Source of the DNA: Bryobacterales bacterium
GTDB lineage: Bacteria; Acidobacteriota; Terriglobia; Bryobacterales; Bryobacteraceae
NCBI GenBank assembly: GCA_016789905.1
Contig: JAEUQC010000115.1
Coordinates: 1-64,000, forward strand
Direction: 5' to 3'
Length of the DNA stretch: 64,000 nt
In this document: positions 40,017 through 49,085 of the stretch, one piece after another
How the letters are laid out: every line of letters starts with the position of its first letter
Position numbering within the stretch: position 1 is the first letter of the stretch
Made by a program: the position numbers and the translations under genes
Notes under the pieces: generated by a model
What the model was told of the DNA's origin: nothing
Databases searched by the model: none
The model's input: the letters and a program-made list of their open reading frames with translations, nothing else

Positions 40017-41347
40017 TCGACCACCTCCACATGGGTTTGAATCTCCTGGCGCGGAATGAGCGCCGGCCAGTAGGCCACTACTTCGCGCACGCTGGGGCGG
40101 CCGTCGCCGTACCCGGTTCCAGTGGGCGGGCCGTTCAACACAAGCGGGATGAGTTCGCGCGTGAACCGGTCAACGGCGCGTTTGTCCTTGCCGCGAACAC
40201 CTACGCGCAGCATCACCTCCGCCGGCTGCGGATTCGCCGGCGCGGCAATACCGTGGCAGGCGTTGGCGCCAAAATACTCGCTGTAAATCTCCTCAAACGA
40301 CAGGCCCAGATCGTTGAGCCGGGCGCGGACAATCGCATCGGCGGCCTGGGCTTTTTCCAGCGCGTCGGGCCAACTGTAGACGATGGTGCCCTGCGCCTTG
40401 TAGCCGTGCAGGTAGCTGATGGAGATCTTCAAAAACGGCGTGGCGGGCCGGCCCTTGATGCCGCTGACGAGCACACGGTTCGGGCCATCGTCGCTTAGCC
40501 GGACGGTGGTGAAATCGGCCATGCAATCGGGCGTGATGTAGTTGTGCGGGTCGCCCAATTCGTAAAGAAGCTGCTCCTTCACCGTATCCTGCGAAACGCG
40601 CCCGCCGGTGCCGTGATGCTTGGTGATTACGAAGCTGCCGTCGGGTTCGGCTTCGATGATCGGGTAGCCGATATTGGCAAAATCGGGAATGGTTTTCCAG
40701 TCCGCGATGCAGTTGCCGCCAGTGCACTGGGCGCCGCATTCCACGATGTGGCCGGCGATGGTGCCCGCCGCCAGCAGATGGAACTGATCGGGCCGCCAGC
40801 CGAATTCATGCACCATGGGCGCCAGCGCCAGGGCCGTGTCCGTGGAGCGGCCCGCGATGACTACGTCGGCGCCGGTGGCGAGAGCTTCGGCAAGCGGGAA
40901 CGCGCCGATATAGGCGTTGGCGGAGGTGATGTGAGGGCGAATGACGGTAAGCGGCTCGGCGGTGTCGAGGTTTTTCAAATCCAGACCGCGGCCAAGAAAA
41001 TCGTCGATGCGATCATAGACGTCGTCACCGAGAACGACGGCGACCTTCAATTCGGGCGCGAGCCGTTTCACCTCACGGGCGCAGGCCACGGGATTGACGC
41101 CGCCGGCGTTGGCCACCACACGCACGCGGCGCTCCTTCATGCGCGCCGCGATGCGGCCGATCAGCGGCGGGAAGTCGCGCGCGTAGCCCAGGCTGGGATC
41201 GGCCTGCTTCTGCTTCTGCACGATCGACATGGTGACCTCGGCGAGATAGTCGAGGACCAGATAATCGATGGGACCTTGTTCCACCAGGCGCACCGGTGCT
41301 TCCAGCCAATCGCCCCAGAAGCCTTGTCCATTGGCAATGCGGATCAT
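40013..41347 (-). CDS. AtuA family (DUF1446) protein, N-terminal part
   Basis: 444 residues. MIRIANGQGFWGDWLEAPVR at the chosen ATG, then DYLAEVTMSIVQKQKQADPS, ANAGGVNPVACAREVKRLAP, the long conserved block GADVVIAGRSTDTALALAPM, and HHGTGGRVSQDTVKEQLLYE. AtuA-type proteins belong to acyclic terpene/isoprenoid and branched-chain acyl-CoA degradation loci; the exact chemistry is not established. A longer reading frame (from 41392) would overlap the carboxyltransferase by 45 more bases. Start and stop both overlap their neighbours by ATGA, so the three genes are an operon. Confidence 0.88.
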   Translation of the reverse strand: MIRIANGQGFWGDWLEAPVRLVEQGPIDYLVLDYLAEVTMSIVQKQKQADPSLGYARDFPPLIGRIAARMKERRVRVVANAGGVNPVACAREVKRLAPELKVAVVLGDDVYDRIDDFLGRGLDLKNLDTAEPLTVIRPHITSANAYIGAFPLAEALATGADVVIAGRSTDTALALAPMVHEFGWRPDQFHLLAAGTIAGHIVECGAQCTGGNCIADWKTIPDFANIGYPIIEAEPDGSFVITKHHGTGGRVSQDTVKEQLLYELGDPHNYITPDCMADFTTVRLSDDGPNRVLVSGIKGRPATPFLKISISYLHGYKAQGTIVYSWPDALEKAQAADAIVRARLNDLGLSFEEIYSEYFGANACHGIAAPANPQPAEVMLRVGVRGKDKRAVDRFTRELIPLVLNGPPTGTGYGDGRPSVREVVAYWPALIPRQEIQTHVEVVE

Positions 41348-42909
41348 AGACGCTCCAAAACGAGGTGTTCGCGATGGCCGGCGGCGGCGCAAACATCGAG
41401 CGCGAAGGCAAGCGTTTCGCGGGTCTGCGCGGGGTCGATCACGGCGTCGCAGTGGCCGCGGGCGGCGGCGTACTTGGCGTCCAGCCAGCGCTCATAGTCG
41501 GCGCGCGTGCGTGCGATCTTTTGCTGCAATTCAACGGGAACTTCGGCGCCCGCATCTTTTAATCGCGCCAGTTCCGGACCGTGCACGGCCTGCACGGCGG
41601 ATTCGCCCTCCATGACGCCGATGCGGGCCGTGGGCCAGGAAAAGGTGAAGTGCGGGTCGAACCCCTGGCCGGCCATGGCGTAATAGCCGGCGCCGGAGGC
41701 ATGGTTGACCGTGAGGACAATTTTCGGAACCGTGGCGCAGGCCATGGATTCCACCATCTCCGCGCCGGCCCGGATGATGCCGCTTTTCTCCGCCTCCATG
41801 CCCACCATGAAGCCGCTCACATCCTGTACGTAGAGAATGGGCGTGCCGGCGCGCTCGGCGTTTTCCACGAAATACGTCACCTTCCGCGCCGATTCGGTGT
41901 AGACAATGCCGCCGATGCGCGGACCTGTGGGCGTTTTTAAGAAGCCGCGGCGGTTGGCGATTACCGCCACCGCGCGGCCCGCCAGTTGCGCTTCGGCGCA
42001 GAGCATTTCGCCGGCATATTCGGGTTGGAACTCGGTATATGTATCGACGATGTGCGAAAGCAGCGTTTCCATGGAATACGGCAAACGGTGATCGGCCGGA
42101 AGCACTTCGTAGACTTCGGGGGTCTGGGGTGCGTCCGCGGGCGGCCGTGGCGGCGCCGGAAAGGCGCGGAAACGTTCGCGGATTTGGTGAAGACAATCGG
42201 CGTCGTCCTTGGCGCGGAAATGCGCCACACCGCTTTCGGAGGTGTGCATGCGCGCGCCCCCCAGGTCTTCGGCGGTGTTTACCTGACCGGTGGCGCCCTT
42301 TACGAGGTTCGGCCCGCCCAGGCCCATGAAGCTCGTGCCCTCCACCATGTAGATGACGTCGCTTAACGCGGGCAGGTACGCTCCGCCGGCGATGCACATG
42401 CCCATGACGGCGGCAATCTGCGGGACGCGCAGTTTGCGCCGCATCAGCGAGTTGTAATAGAAAATCCGTGCGGCGCCGTACTGGCCGGGGAAGATGCCAT
42501 CCTGCAGCGGCAGATTCACGCCGGCTGAATCCACCAGATACACAATCGGGATGCGGTTGCGCATGGCCACTTCCTGCGCACGCAGAATCTTGGTAATGGT
42601 TTCGGGCCACCATGCGCCGGCCTTCACCGTGGCATCGTTGGCGACTACGACGGCGGGCCGCCCGTGAATACGGCCAACAACGGTGACGACGCCCGCTGCC
42701 GGCGCCTGGCCGTCGTAAAGATCGTGGGCCACCAGCAGGCCGATCTCCACGGAAAACGAACCCGGATCGAGCAATGCATCTACTCGTTCGCGTGCCGTCA
42801 TCTTGCCGTCGCGGTGCTGCTTTTCGATCTTCGCCGGGCCGCCCCCGGCGCGCAGTTTCGCTTCCAGAGCCCGCAGTTCCGTTAGCTGTTCGCGAATCCA
42901 ATTCGCCAT
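41344..42909 (-). CDS. Acyl-CoA carboxylase carboxyltransferase (beta) subunit
   Basis: 521 residues, carboxyltransferase fold. RERVDALLDPGSFSVEIGLL, GVNLPLQDGIFPGQYGAARI, AAVMGMCIAGGAYLPALSDV, GPNLVKGATGQVNTAEDLGG and the second oxyanion hole in NHASGAGYYAMAGQGFD are the markers. It transfers biotin-bound CO2 to an acyl-CoA. With AtuA downstream it fits a geranyl-CoA/methylcrotonyl-CoA-type (terpene or leucine) pathway rather than acetyl-CoA carboxylase. The biotin carboxylase subunit is not adjacent. GGGAG is 8 bases before the ATG. First gene of the operon; divergent from the AI-2E family transporter. Confidence 0.93.
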   Translation of the reverse strand: MANWIREQLTELRALEAKLRAGGGPAKIEKQHRDGKMTARERVDALLDPGSFSVEIGLLVAHDLYDGQAPAAGVVTVVGRIHGRPAVVVANDATVKAGAWWPETITKILRAQEVAMRNRIPIVYLVDSAGVNLPLQDGIFPGQYGAARIFYYNSLMRRKLRVPQIAAVMGMCIAGGAYLPALSDVIYMVEGTSFMGLGGPNLVKGATGQVNTAEDLGGARMHTSESGVAHFRAKDDADCLHQIRERFRAFPAPPRPPADAPQTPEVYEVLPADHRLPYSMETLLSHIVDTYTEFQPEYAGEMLCAEAQLAGRAVAVIANRRGFLKTPTGPRIGGIVYTESARKVTYFVENAERAGTPILYVQDVSGFMVGMEAEKSGIIRAGAEMVESMACATVPKIVLTVNHASGAGYYAMAGQGFDPHFTFSWPTARIGVMEGESAVQAVHGPELARLKDAGAEVPVELQQKIARTRADYERWLDAKYAAARGHCDAVIDPAQTRETLAFALDVCAAAGHREHLVLERL

Positions 42910-42956
42910 GAGGTTCGCTCCCAGTATAGTTCTGATGCTACGTTCATTAGACGGAC

Positions 42957-43997
42957 ATGCTTGGTATCGATTCGAAAACCGCCCGCATTACCTGGACCGT
43001 GTTCCTGGTGTTACTACTGATCGATCTGGCGTGGATGGCGCGGACAACGCTGTTCGTTTTTACCATCGCGCTGCTGCTGACCTATCTGGTTCATCCGTTG
43101 GTGGAACTGGCCAAGAAAGTGCTGCCGCCGAAGTGGCCCGCCTCCGTGGCGCCGGCGCTCGTTTACGCGGCCGGTCTGGTGATTGCGATTGGGGCGGCGC
43201 TGGTGATCGGAACACAAGTGGCGGCCGAAGCGTCGCAGTTGGCAGGGCGGCTACCCGAACTGCTACGCCAGCGCGACCATATGTTGGAGAACTATCTGCC
43301 GGCGATTCTACGGCCGTATCAGGACCAGATCGCCTCCGCGTTGAGCGGGCAATTAGAAACCGGAAAAGAGATGCTGTTGCCGGCGCTATCGGCGGTGGGC
43401 AAGGGGTTGCTCAGCCAGCTCTCCTCGCTTCTTTACGTCGTCCTGATTCCGATACTTGCGTTCCTGATTGAGCTTGGCTTGGGCGATATTCGCGGGGCGG
43501 TGGTGGCGCTGTTCACGCGGGACGATCACCAGCAATTGGCGCACAACATAGTTGGGGACGTGGACGTATTGCTGGGTCTTTACATGCGCGCCGTGTTCCT
43601 GCTGGCGCTAGCGACATTTACATCCCACATGCTGGTTTTTGGGCTCGCTGGGGTGCCGTACGCAGTGCTGCTGGCCGGTGTTTGCGGGCTGCTGGAATTC
43701 GTCCCGGTGGTGGGCCCGCTGTCGGGAATGGTGATCGTTACGCTGGTGGCGGCCTTCAGCGGGTACCCGCATGTGGGCGGGCTCATTGTGTTTTTCCTGC
43801 TCTACCGGCTGTTCCAGGACTATGTTTTGCAGCCGTATCTGTATAGTGCAGGGATCGAAATGCACCCGTTGCTCGTACTGTTTGGTGTACTCGCCGGAGA
43901 ACAGGTGGGCGGGATAACAGGGATGTTCCTTTCCGTCCCGCTGCTGGCTATATTCCGCGTCATCTATCGCCGTTCGTTTGGAGCGAGGGAGATATGA
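42957..43997 (+). CDS. AI-2E family transporter (PerM-like permease)
   Basis: 346 residues with about eight hydrophobic segments, starting with TWTVFLVLLLIDLAWM, FTIALLLTYLVHPLVELAKK and ALVYAAGLVIAIGAALVIG. The C-terminal half has the family block VPYAVLLAGVCGLLEFVPVV and HPLLVLFGVLAGEQVGGITG. Relatives export or regulate small solutes (AI-2, Na+/H+ exchange proposals); the substrate is not predictable. Overlaps the serine hydrolase start (ATGA), so the two are co-translated. Confidence 0.9.
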   Translation: MLGIDSKTARITWTVFLVLLLIDLAWMARTTLFVFTIALLLTYLVHPLVELAKKVLPPKWPASVAPALVYAAGLVIAIGAALVIGTQVAAEASQLAGRLPELLRQRDHMLENYLPAILRPYQDQIASALSGQLETGKEMLLPALSAVGKGLLSQLSSLLYVVLIPILAFLIELGLGDIRGAVVALFTRDDHQQLAHNIVGDVDVLLGLYMRAVFLLALATFTSHMLVFGLAGVPYAVLLAGVCGLLEFVPVVGPLSGMVIVTLVAAFSGYPHVGGLIVFFLLYRLFQDYVLQPYLYSAGIEMHPLLVLFGVLAGEQVGGITGMFLSVPLLAIFRVIYRRSFGAREI

Positions 43998-45319
43998 AAC
44001 CTACACTCATTTTGTTGATCGCCATGTCGGCATGGGGCCAAAGCCCGGTGCGGCAAGCCATGGACTATATGGCCGCCGCCACCAAGGACGGCGCCTTCAT
44101 GGGAACGGTGCTGGTGGCCAGGAATGGAAAGACGCTTTTCTCCAACGGCTACGGGCTCGCCAACGCCGAACATGGCGTGGCGAACGGCGTTGACACCAAG
44201 TTCCGGCTGGGGTCGATCACCAAGCAGTTCACCGCCGTCGCCGTGTTGCAGTTAGAGGAGCAGGGCAAGCTCTCGGTTACCGACGCCATGTGCAAATACG
44301 TGGATAAGTGCCCGGAAACGTGGAAGCCGATTACAATTCACCACCTGTTGACGCACACGTCGGGCCTATTCAACTTCACCAACGATCCGGAGTACCGGCG
44401 CACGGCCATGCTGGCCTCGCCACCCGCGCATTCGCTCGAAAAGATCCGGGACAAGCCGCTGCGATTCGACCCCGGGACGAGATTTGAGTACAGCAATTCC
44501 GGCTATGTAGCGCTGGCGATTGTGGTGGAAAAAGCCTCCGGCGAAAACTATGAAGCCTATATGCGGAAACATGTGTTTCAACCGGCGGGCATGAACGATT
44601 CCGGACACGACGACCATACGCCGATCCTCAAGAACCGGGCCACGGGATACGAAGGCCAGGGCGCAACGCTCCGGCACGCGCCCTACCACGACATGACAAT
44701 TCCCATCGGCGCGGGCGACCTGTATTCGACGGCGCAAGACCTGCTGCTGTGGGATCAGGCGTTGAACAACGACACGCTGCTGAAAGCCCCGGCGCGCGCG
44801 AAACTCTTCCAGGCGGAGAAGAGTAACTACGCCTACGGCTGGCTGGTGCCAAGGATATTCAACCGCCAGGCGCACATGCATGGCGGTGGAATCTATGGGT
44901 TTTCCACCAACATCCTTCGCTTCCCGGAGGAGGGACTGGTGTCGATCGCGCTTTCGAACAATTCGAGCGCCGCCGCCGCGCGCATCGGCCGGGACCTGGC
45001 GGCGATATTTCTGGGCGAAAAATTTGAGATGCCAAAGGTGCGCACAGCAATCACGCTGCCGGCGGACACACTGGACCGCTACACCGGCAAATTCGCCATG
45101 GCGCCCTCTGTTTTGATGACGATTACTCGCGAGGGCAGCCAGATGTACACGCAACTGACCGGACAAGGAAAGATTGAAATTTTTCCGGAGTCGCCCACGG
45201 TCTTTTTCCCACGCGTTGTGGACGCCACCATCAGCTTCGCATTCGGCGCGGACGGGAAGGCAGCTTCCATTACGCTCCACCAGGGTGGCCGTGATATGCC
45301 CGCGAAGAGGGTACCCTGA
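43994..45319 (+). CDS. Serine hydrolase, class C beta-lactamase-like
   Basis: 441 residues with a signal peptide (MKPTLILLIAMSAWGQ). Nucleophile motif S74-I-T-K77 (FRLGSITKQFTAVAVL), Y166-S-N168 in FEYSNSGYVALAIVVE, and HGGGIYGFS as the third (HxG) motif. A beta-rich C-terminal domain of about 110 residues follows (TLDRYTGKFAMAPSVLMTIT), typical of the D-aminopeptidase/esterase/PBP4* group. It probably cleaves D-peptides or esters in the periplasm. It overlaps the AI-2E transporter and is followed 3 bases later by a deacetylase. Confidence 0.93.
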   Translation: MKPTLILLIAMSAWGQSPVRQAMDYMAAATKDGAFMGTVLVARNGKTLFSNGYGLANAEHGVANGVDTKFRLGSITKQFTAVAVLQLEEQGKLSVTDAMCKYVDKCPETWKPITIHHLLTHTSGLFNFTNDPEYRRTAMLASPPAHSLEKIRDKPLRFDPGTRFEYSNSGYVALAIVVEKASGENYEAYMRKHVFQPAGMNDSGHDDHTPILKNRATGYEGQGATLRHAPYHDMTIPIGAGDLYSTAQDLLLWDQALNNDTLLKAPARAKLFQAEKSNYAYGWLVPRIFNRQAHMHGGGIYGFSTNILRFPEEGLVSIALSNNSSAAAARIGRDLAAIFLGEKFEMPKVRTAITLPADTLDRYTGKFAMAPSVLMTITREGSQMYTQLTGQGKIEIFPESPTVFFPRVVDATISFAFGADGKAASITLHQGGRDMPAKRVP

Positions 45320-45322
45320 CCG

Positions 45323-46243
45323 ATGAAGCGACTACTGATTTTGCTCGCTTTCACTGTGTCCGCGCAAACGCGCCAGGTTGTCATTACCATCGACGATTTG
45401 CCGCGCGGGGGCGACAACCCATCGGCCAACGACCTGGCCGGCGTTCGCGCGATGACCGAGAAATTGCTGCAGCCTCTCCGCGGCACTCAGGCCATTGGGT
45501 TCGTCAACCCTGGAAGTGACACCGCACTGGGCCTGGGCGAAGCGGGACTGCAATCGATTCTCAAACAGTGGCTCGATCATGGCCTGGACCTGGGCAACCA
45601 CACCCATACGCATCCCAACATCAACCAGGTGGCGCTGGCCGAATACACGGCCGACATTCTGCGGGCGGAACCGGCGCTGACAAAGGCGCGCGGAAGGCGC
45701 CCCGTCTACTTTCGCCATCCGTTCCTGCATACGGGCCAGGATGAGGCGGCACGGGCCGGACTGGCGGATTTCCTGCGCAGCCACAACTACCAGGTGGCGC
45801 CCGTCACTATCGACAACTCCGACTGGATGTTCGCCCGCGTCTATGCCAACGCCTTACGCAAGGACGCTGCGCTGGCAAAGCGCATCCAGCGAACCTACGT
45901 CGAGTACATGGAAACGATGTTTGCGTTCTTTGAAACGCGCGGCGCCGAAGTGACGGGCGGAGATTTTCCGCAGATTCTGTTGCTGCACGCCAATCAGTTG
46001 AACGCGGATACGCTGCCGGAGTTGCTAGCCATGATGCGCCGCCGGGGATACCAGTTCGTTTCGCTGGAAACGGCGCTGCGCCACCCGGCCTATGCGTTGT
46101 CCGATGGCTACACCGGGCCATGGGGCCTTTCCTGGATTCACCGGTGGGCGAAAGCGAAGGCACTGCCAACCGCGGGCGAACCGGCCGAACCGAAGGAAAT
46201 TCTGGACCTGTACCGGGGCCGGGCCGCGGCGCCCCCACGTTAA
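45323..46243 (+). CDS. Polysaccharide deacetylase family protein (secreted)
   Basis: 306 residues. Short signal peptide MKRLLILLAFTVSAQ; NodB-fold motif 1 QVVITIDDLP with the metal Asp (residues 24-25), motif 2 LGNHTHTHPNINQV (the HxxxH pair), and motif 3 RHPFLHTG (Arg). It removes N- or O-acetyl groups from cell-wall or exopolysaccharide sugars. The pair with an upstream serine hydrolase suggests cell-wall or exopolymer turnover. It is followed, 13 bases later, by the Na+/Ca2+ antiporter. Confidence 0.92.
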   Translation: MKRLLILLAFTVSAQTRQVVITIDDLPRGGDNPSANDLAGVRAMTEKLLQPLRGTQAIGFVNPGSDTALGLGEAGLQSILKQWLDHGLDLGNHTHTHPNINQVALAEYTADILRAEPALTKARGRRPVYFRHPFLHTGQDEAARAGLADFLRSHNYQVAPVTIDNSDWMFARVYANALRKDAALAKRIQRTYVEYMETMFAFFETRGAEVTGGDFPQILLLHANQLNADTLPELLAMMRRRGYQFVSLETALRHPAYALSDGYTGPWGLSWIHRWAKAKALPTAGEPAEPKEILDLYRGRAAAPPR

Positions 46244-46256
46244 GATAAACCAATCG

Positions 46257-47306
46257 ATGACTTTTCTCCTCTTGCTTTTGGGCTTGGTTTTGCTGTTTCT
46301 GGGTGGTGAATTGCTTGTGCGCGGAGCAAGCAACCTAGCCACCAGCATGGGAATCTCGCGCCTGGTGGTGGGGCTGACGGTGGTGGCGTTCTCCACCAGC
46401 GCGCCAGAGTTGGCGGTGAGCCTGCAATCGGCACTGGAAGGCCAAAGCGCCGTGGCGGTAGGGAATGTGGTTGGGAGCAATATCTCAAATATCCTGCTGA
46501 TTCTGGGCGCTTCGGCGCTAGTGGCGCCGTTGATCGTGGCGCGGCAGATTGTACGGATTGACGTCCCGATGATGATCGCCTCCGCCGGGCTTGGGTATGC
46601 GATGAGCCTGGATGGCACCGTGAGCCGGGCGGATGGGCTGGCGATGATGGGCATGCTGGCGGCGTACCTCTGGATGTCGATTCGTCTTGCCAGACAGCAG
46701 ACGGAGGAGAGCGAACCCGCGGCCGCGCGACGGCCGATGAAGGACGCGTTCTTGGTCGTCGCCGGGGTGGGGATGCTGGTAATGGGCGCGAACTGGCTGG
46801 TGGATGGCGCCGTGGTGATCGCGCGCCAATTCGGTATCAGCGAGTTGATTATTGGCCTGACCGTTGTGGCGGTTGGAACGTCGTTGCCGGAGTTGGCGAC
46901 ATCGATCATCGCCACGCGGCGGGGCGAGCGAGAAATCGCCGTCGGCAACATTGTCGGCAGCAACATCTTCAATGTTCTGGCGGTGCTGGGCATGACGGCG
47001 GTGCTGGCGCCGGGCGGGGTTCCTGTACCCACCGCGGCATTGGCCTTCGACTATCCGGTGATGATGGCGGCCAGCTTGGCGTGCCTGCCCATATTCCTCC
47101 GCAGGCTGGAGATCGCCCGTTGGGAGGGCGCGCTTTTCTTCGGCTACTATGTGGCCTACACGTTGTATTTGCTTCTGGACGCGACTGGGCATGACGCGCT
47201 GCCATACTACAGCGGACTCATGCTGTGGTTCGTGCTGCCGCTCACCGCGATTACGTTCTTGACGATTCTGTATCGCGAAACGCGGCGCAACGCTACCGCG
47301 CCGTGA
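46257..47306 (+). CDS. Calcium/sodium antiporter (CaCA family, YrbG-like)
   Basis: 349 residues, about ten transmembrane helices in two homologous halves. The ion-binding alpha repeats are VVAFSTSAPELAVSLQSAL with GNVVGSNISNILLILGA, and VVAVGTSLPELATSIIATRR with GNIVGSNIFNVLAVLG. It exchanges Na+ (or H+) for Ca2+ at the inner membrane. The ATG used at 46257 begins the first helix directly (MTFLLLLLGLVLLFLGGELL). It runs 14 bases into the convergent FAD-dependent oxidoreductase gene. Confidence 0.93.
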   Translation: MTFLLLLLGLVLLFLGGELLVRGASNLATSMGISRLVVGLTVVAFSTSAPELAVSLQSALEGQSAVAVGNVVGSNISNILLILGASALVAPLIVARQIVRIDVPMMIASAGLGYAMSLDGTVSRADGLAMMGMLAAYLWMSIRLARQQTEESEPAAARRPMKDAFLVVAGVGMLVMGANWLVDGAVVIARQFGISELIIGLTVVAVGTSLPELATSIIATRRGEREIAVGNIVGSNIFNVLAVLGMTAVLAPGGVPVPTAALAFDYPVMMAASLACLPIFLRRLEIARWEGALFFGYYVAYTLYLLLDATGHDALPYYSGLMLWFVLPLTAITFLTILYRETRRNATAP

Positions 47307-48960
47307 CCCGCGGCCAGGCGAGTTCCAACCCTTGCGCGGTCAACCGGGTTTGCAGCGCCGTCAGCAGCGGCTTGCTGTTGCGGATGTGGCGCGGCGGATG
47401 GCCGGTCCTGACAGCCTCCGCAGCCACGGCACCTGCCGCTTCGCCGATATTCCATTCCACGGGGTGCAGCCGGTAGCAGCCGTTGGTGATGTGCGTGACT
47501 CCAAGATTTTTCGATGCCGCCAGCAGGTTCTCCACGCGCCGCGGGATCAACGCGCCGAGGGGAATCTGGAACGGCAGCGAACTCACGTCAATGTAGTTGT
47601 CGCCGCCGCTGGAGGGGTGCAGATCGATGCGGTAACTCCCAATGCCAACGCTGTCGGCGTACTCCTCCGCCGTCACGCGGTCGCGGCTCAACCCCGTTGC
47701 CTTCATGCGCGCATCGAGCCCGACGTGCTGTTCCACCACCGTGACCTCCGCGCGAATGCGGCGCGATTCACGAATGTAGGGATACTTTGCCATGCCGTCT
47801 TCGGTGCCCGCAAGATCGCCGCGCAGCCGCAACCCCTTCCACCCTTGGCCGCCATCGGGACGCGGCGTTTCGGTCTGCATCCAATAGAGCAGCGAAAGGC
47901 TCAGTTGCTTGCCGCCCTCCAGGTGTTTGGCGGCTTCGGCGGGCGTGTTGTTGTGCAGGTTCCCCAGCCAGTAGTCGTTTTGGGGCCAGTTGATGAGCGA
48001 CACGTCCCCGGCGTAGGCGCCCGGCGCGAAGTTGCGTTTATTGGCGATGCGGCGATAAATGAACAGGTTCAATTTTCCCGGCGGATTGTGTTCGGCCGAA
48101 GGGTCGAACATGACGTCCCGGGGTTGCAGTGTCACCGGATTGCTCATGGACCAACTCAACAGTTTGCCGGGCCAGGCGGGCTTCATCGCCGGCACGTAGT
48201 CGCGCCAGAAGGCGTAATCTCGCGGCTTGTCGATGGTATGGTCCTCACCGGCCACGTAATCCACCGCGAAGCATACGGTGAACGACTGGATATTATCCGG
48301 CTGCGCTTCGGCCGGCGCGTGCGGTTCCCCGGTTTCCTTGCGGGATTCGAAGCCGGTGACAAACTCCGTCCCGGTCAGCGGCAACAGGTCGCCCTGCTCA
48401 GTGGCATCAATGAAATAGGGGGCGGAGATGGTCCTCTCGACTCCCGATTTGTGCCGGACGGTGACGGCGCGAATCTTGTCTCCCGTCACATCGGCGCGGA
48501 CGGGAACCGTATCCCGGAGGATAGTCAACTGCCCGCCGGAAACATAGCGGGCAAGCATTGCGTCCAGCACGGCCGTGGAAACGTGCGGTTCGTGCGTAAT
48601 GCGGGAAACGGAGCCATCGCCAGGGTTTAGGTTCCAGCGTCCGCGGGCTTCCACGGTGAGCGGGTAATGGTCCCGATAGTAAGCGCGAATGCGGGACCGG
48701 TATTCGCGGTAGAGCCGGGTTCCACCGAACTGTTCCACCCAGGGGTGCTCGTCGGGCGGCACCATCTGCGACGTTAACTGGCCGCCAATCCAATCGGTCT
48801 CTTCGGTCAGTACGACGCGCAATCCATCGCGCAGCGCCGCCAGCGCCGCGGCCACGCCCCCGGTGCCGCCGCCAATAATGGCAACGTCACAGCGGAATTC
48901 CCGGCCGGCGGCTAGAGCGGAACCCGCGCAAGTCAGTAGAAAAGTACGTCGGTGATGCAC
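47293..48960 (-). CDS. Exported FAD-dependent oxidoreductase
   Basis: 555 residues. A short leader with an RR pair (VHHRRTFLLTCAGSALAAG) could be a Tat signal. FAD Rossmann motif IIGGGTGGVAAALAALRDGL at about residues 28-47, followed by ETDWIGGQLTSQ. APYFIDATEQGDLLPLTGTE is the second FAD contact. The C-terminal NLLAASKNLGVTHI and HPVEWNIGEAAGAVAAEAV is typical of the FAD_oxidored (xanthan-lyase-like) family, often beside sugar-sulfatase or polysaccharide loci. Substrate unknown. Overlaps the antiporter tail-to-tail by 14 bases. Confidence 0.9.
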   Translation of the reverse strand: MHHRRTFLLTCAGSALAAGREFRCDVAIIGGGTGGVAAALAALRDGLRVVLTEETDWIGGQLTSQMVPPDEHPWVEQFGGTRLYREYRSRIRAYYRDHYPLTVEARGRWNLNPGDGSVSRITHEPHVSTAVLDAMLARYVSGGQLTILRDTVPVRADVTGDKIRAVTVRHKSGVERTISAPYFIDATEQGDLLPLTGTEFVTGFESRKETGEPHAPAEAQPDNIQSFTVCFAVDYVAGEDHTIDKPRDYAFWRDYVPAMKPAWPGKLLSWSMSNPVTLQPRDVMFDPSAEHNPPGKLNLFIYRRIANKRNFAPGAYAGDVSLINWPQNDYWLGNLHNNTPAEAAKHLEGGKQLSLSLLYWMQTETPRPDGGQGWKGLRLRGDLAGTEDGMAKYPYIRESRRIRAEVTVVEQHVGLDARMKATGLSRDRVTAEEYADSVGIGSYRIDLHPSSGGDNYIDVSSLPFQIPLGALIPRRVENLLAASKNLGVTHITNGCYRLHPVEWNIGEAAGAVAAEAVRTGHPPRHIRNSKPLLTALQTRLTAQGLELAWPRVTAR

Positions 48961-49085
48961 TTTTTCATCCTAATACGCGTACCGGAAGGGGTCTTGCCCG
49001 CACTATTCTTTATGAGACGGTCCCCTGCGCGATTGCGAGTTTGATAAAGAATGTCAGGGTTGCCGAAAACGGTTTGAGGTGTCGA

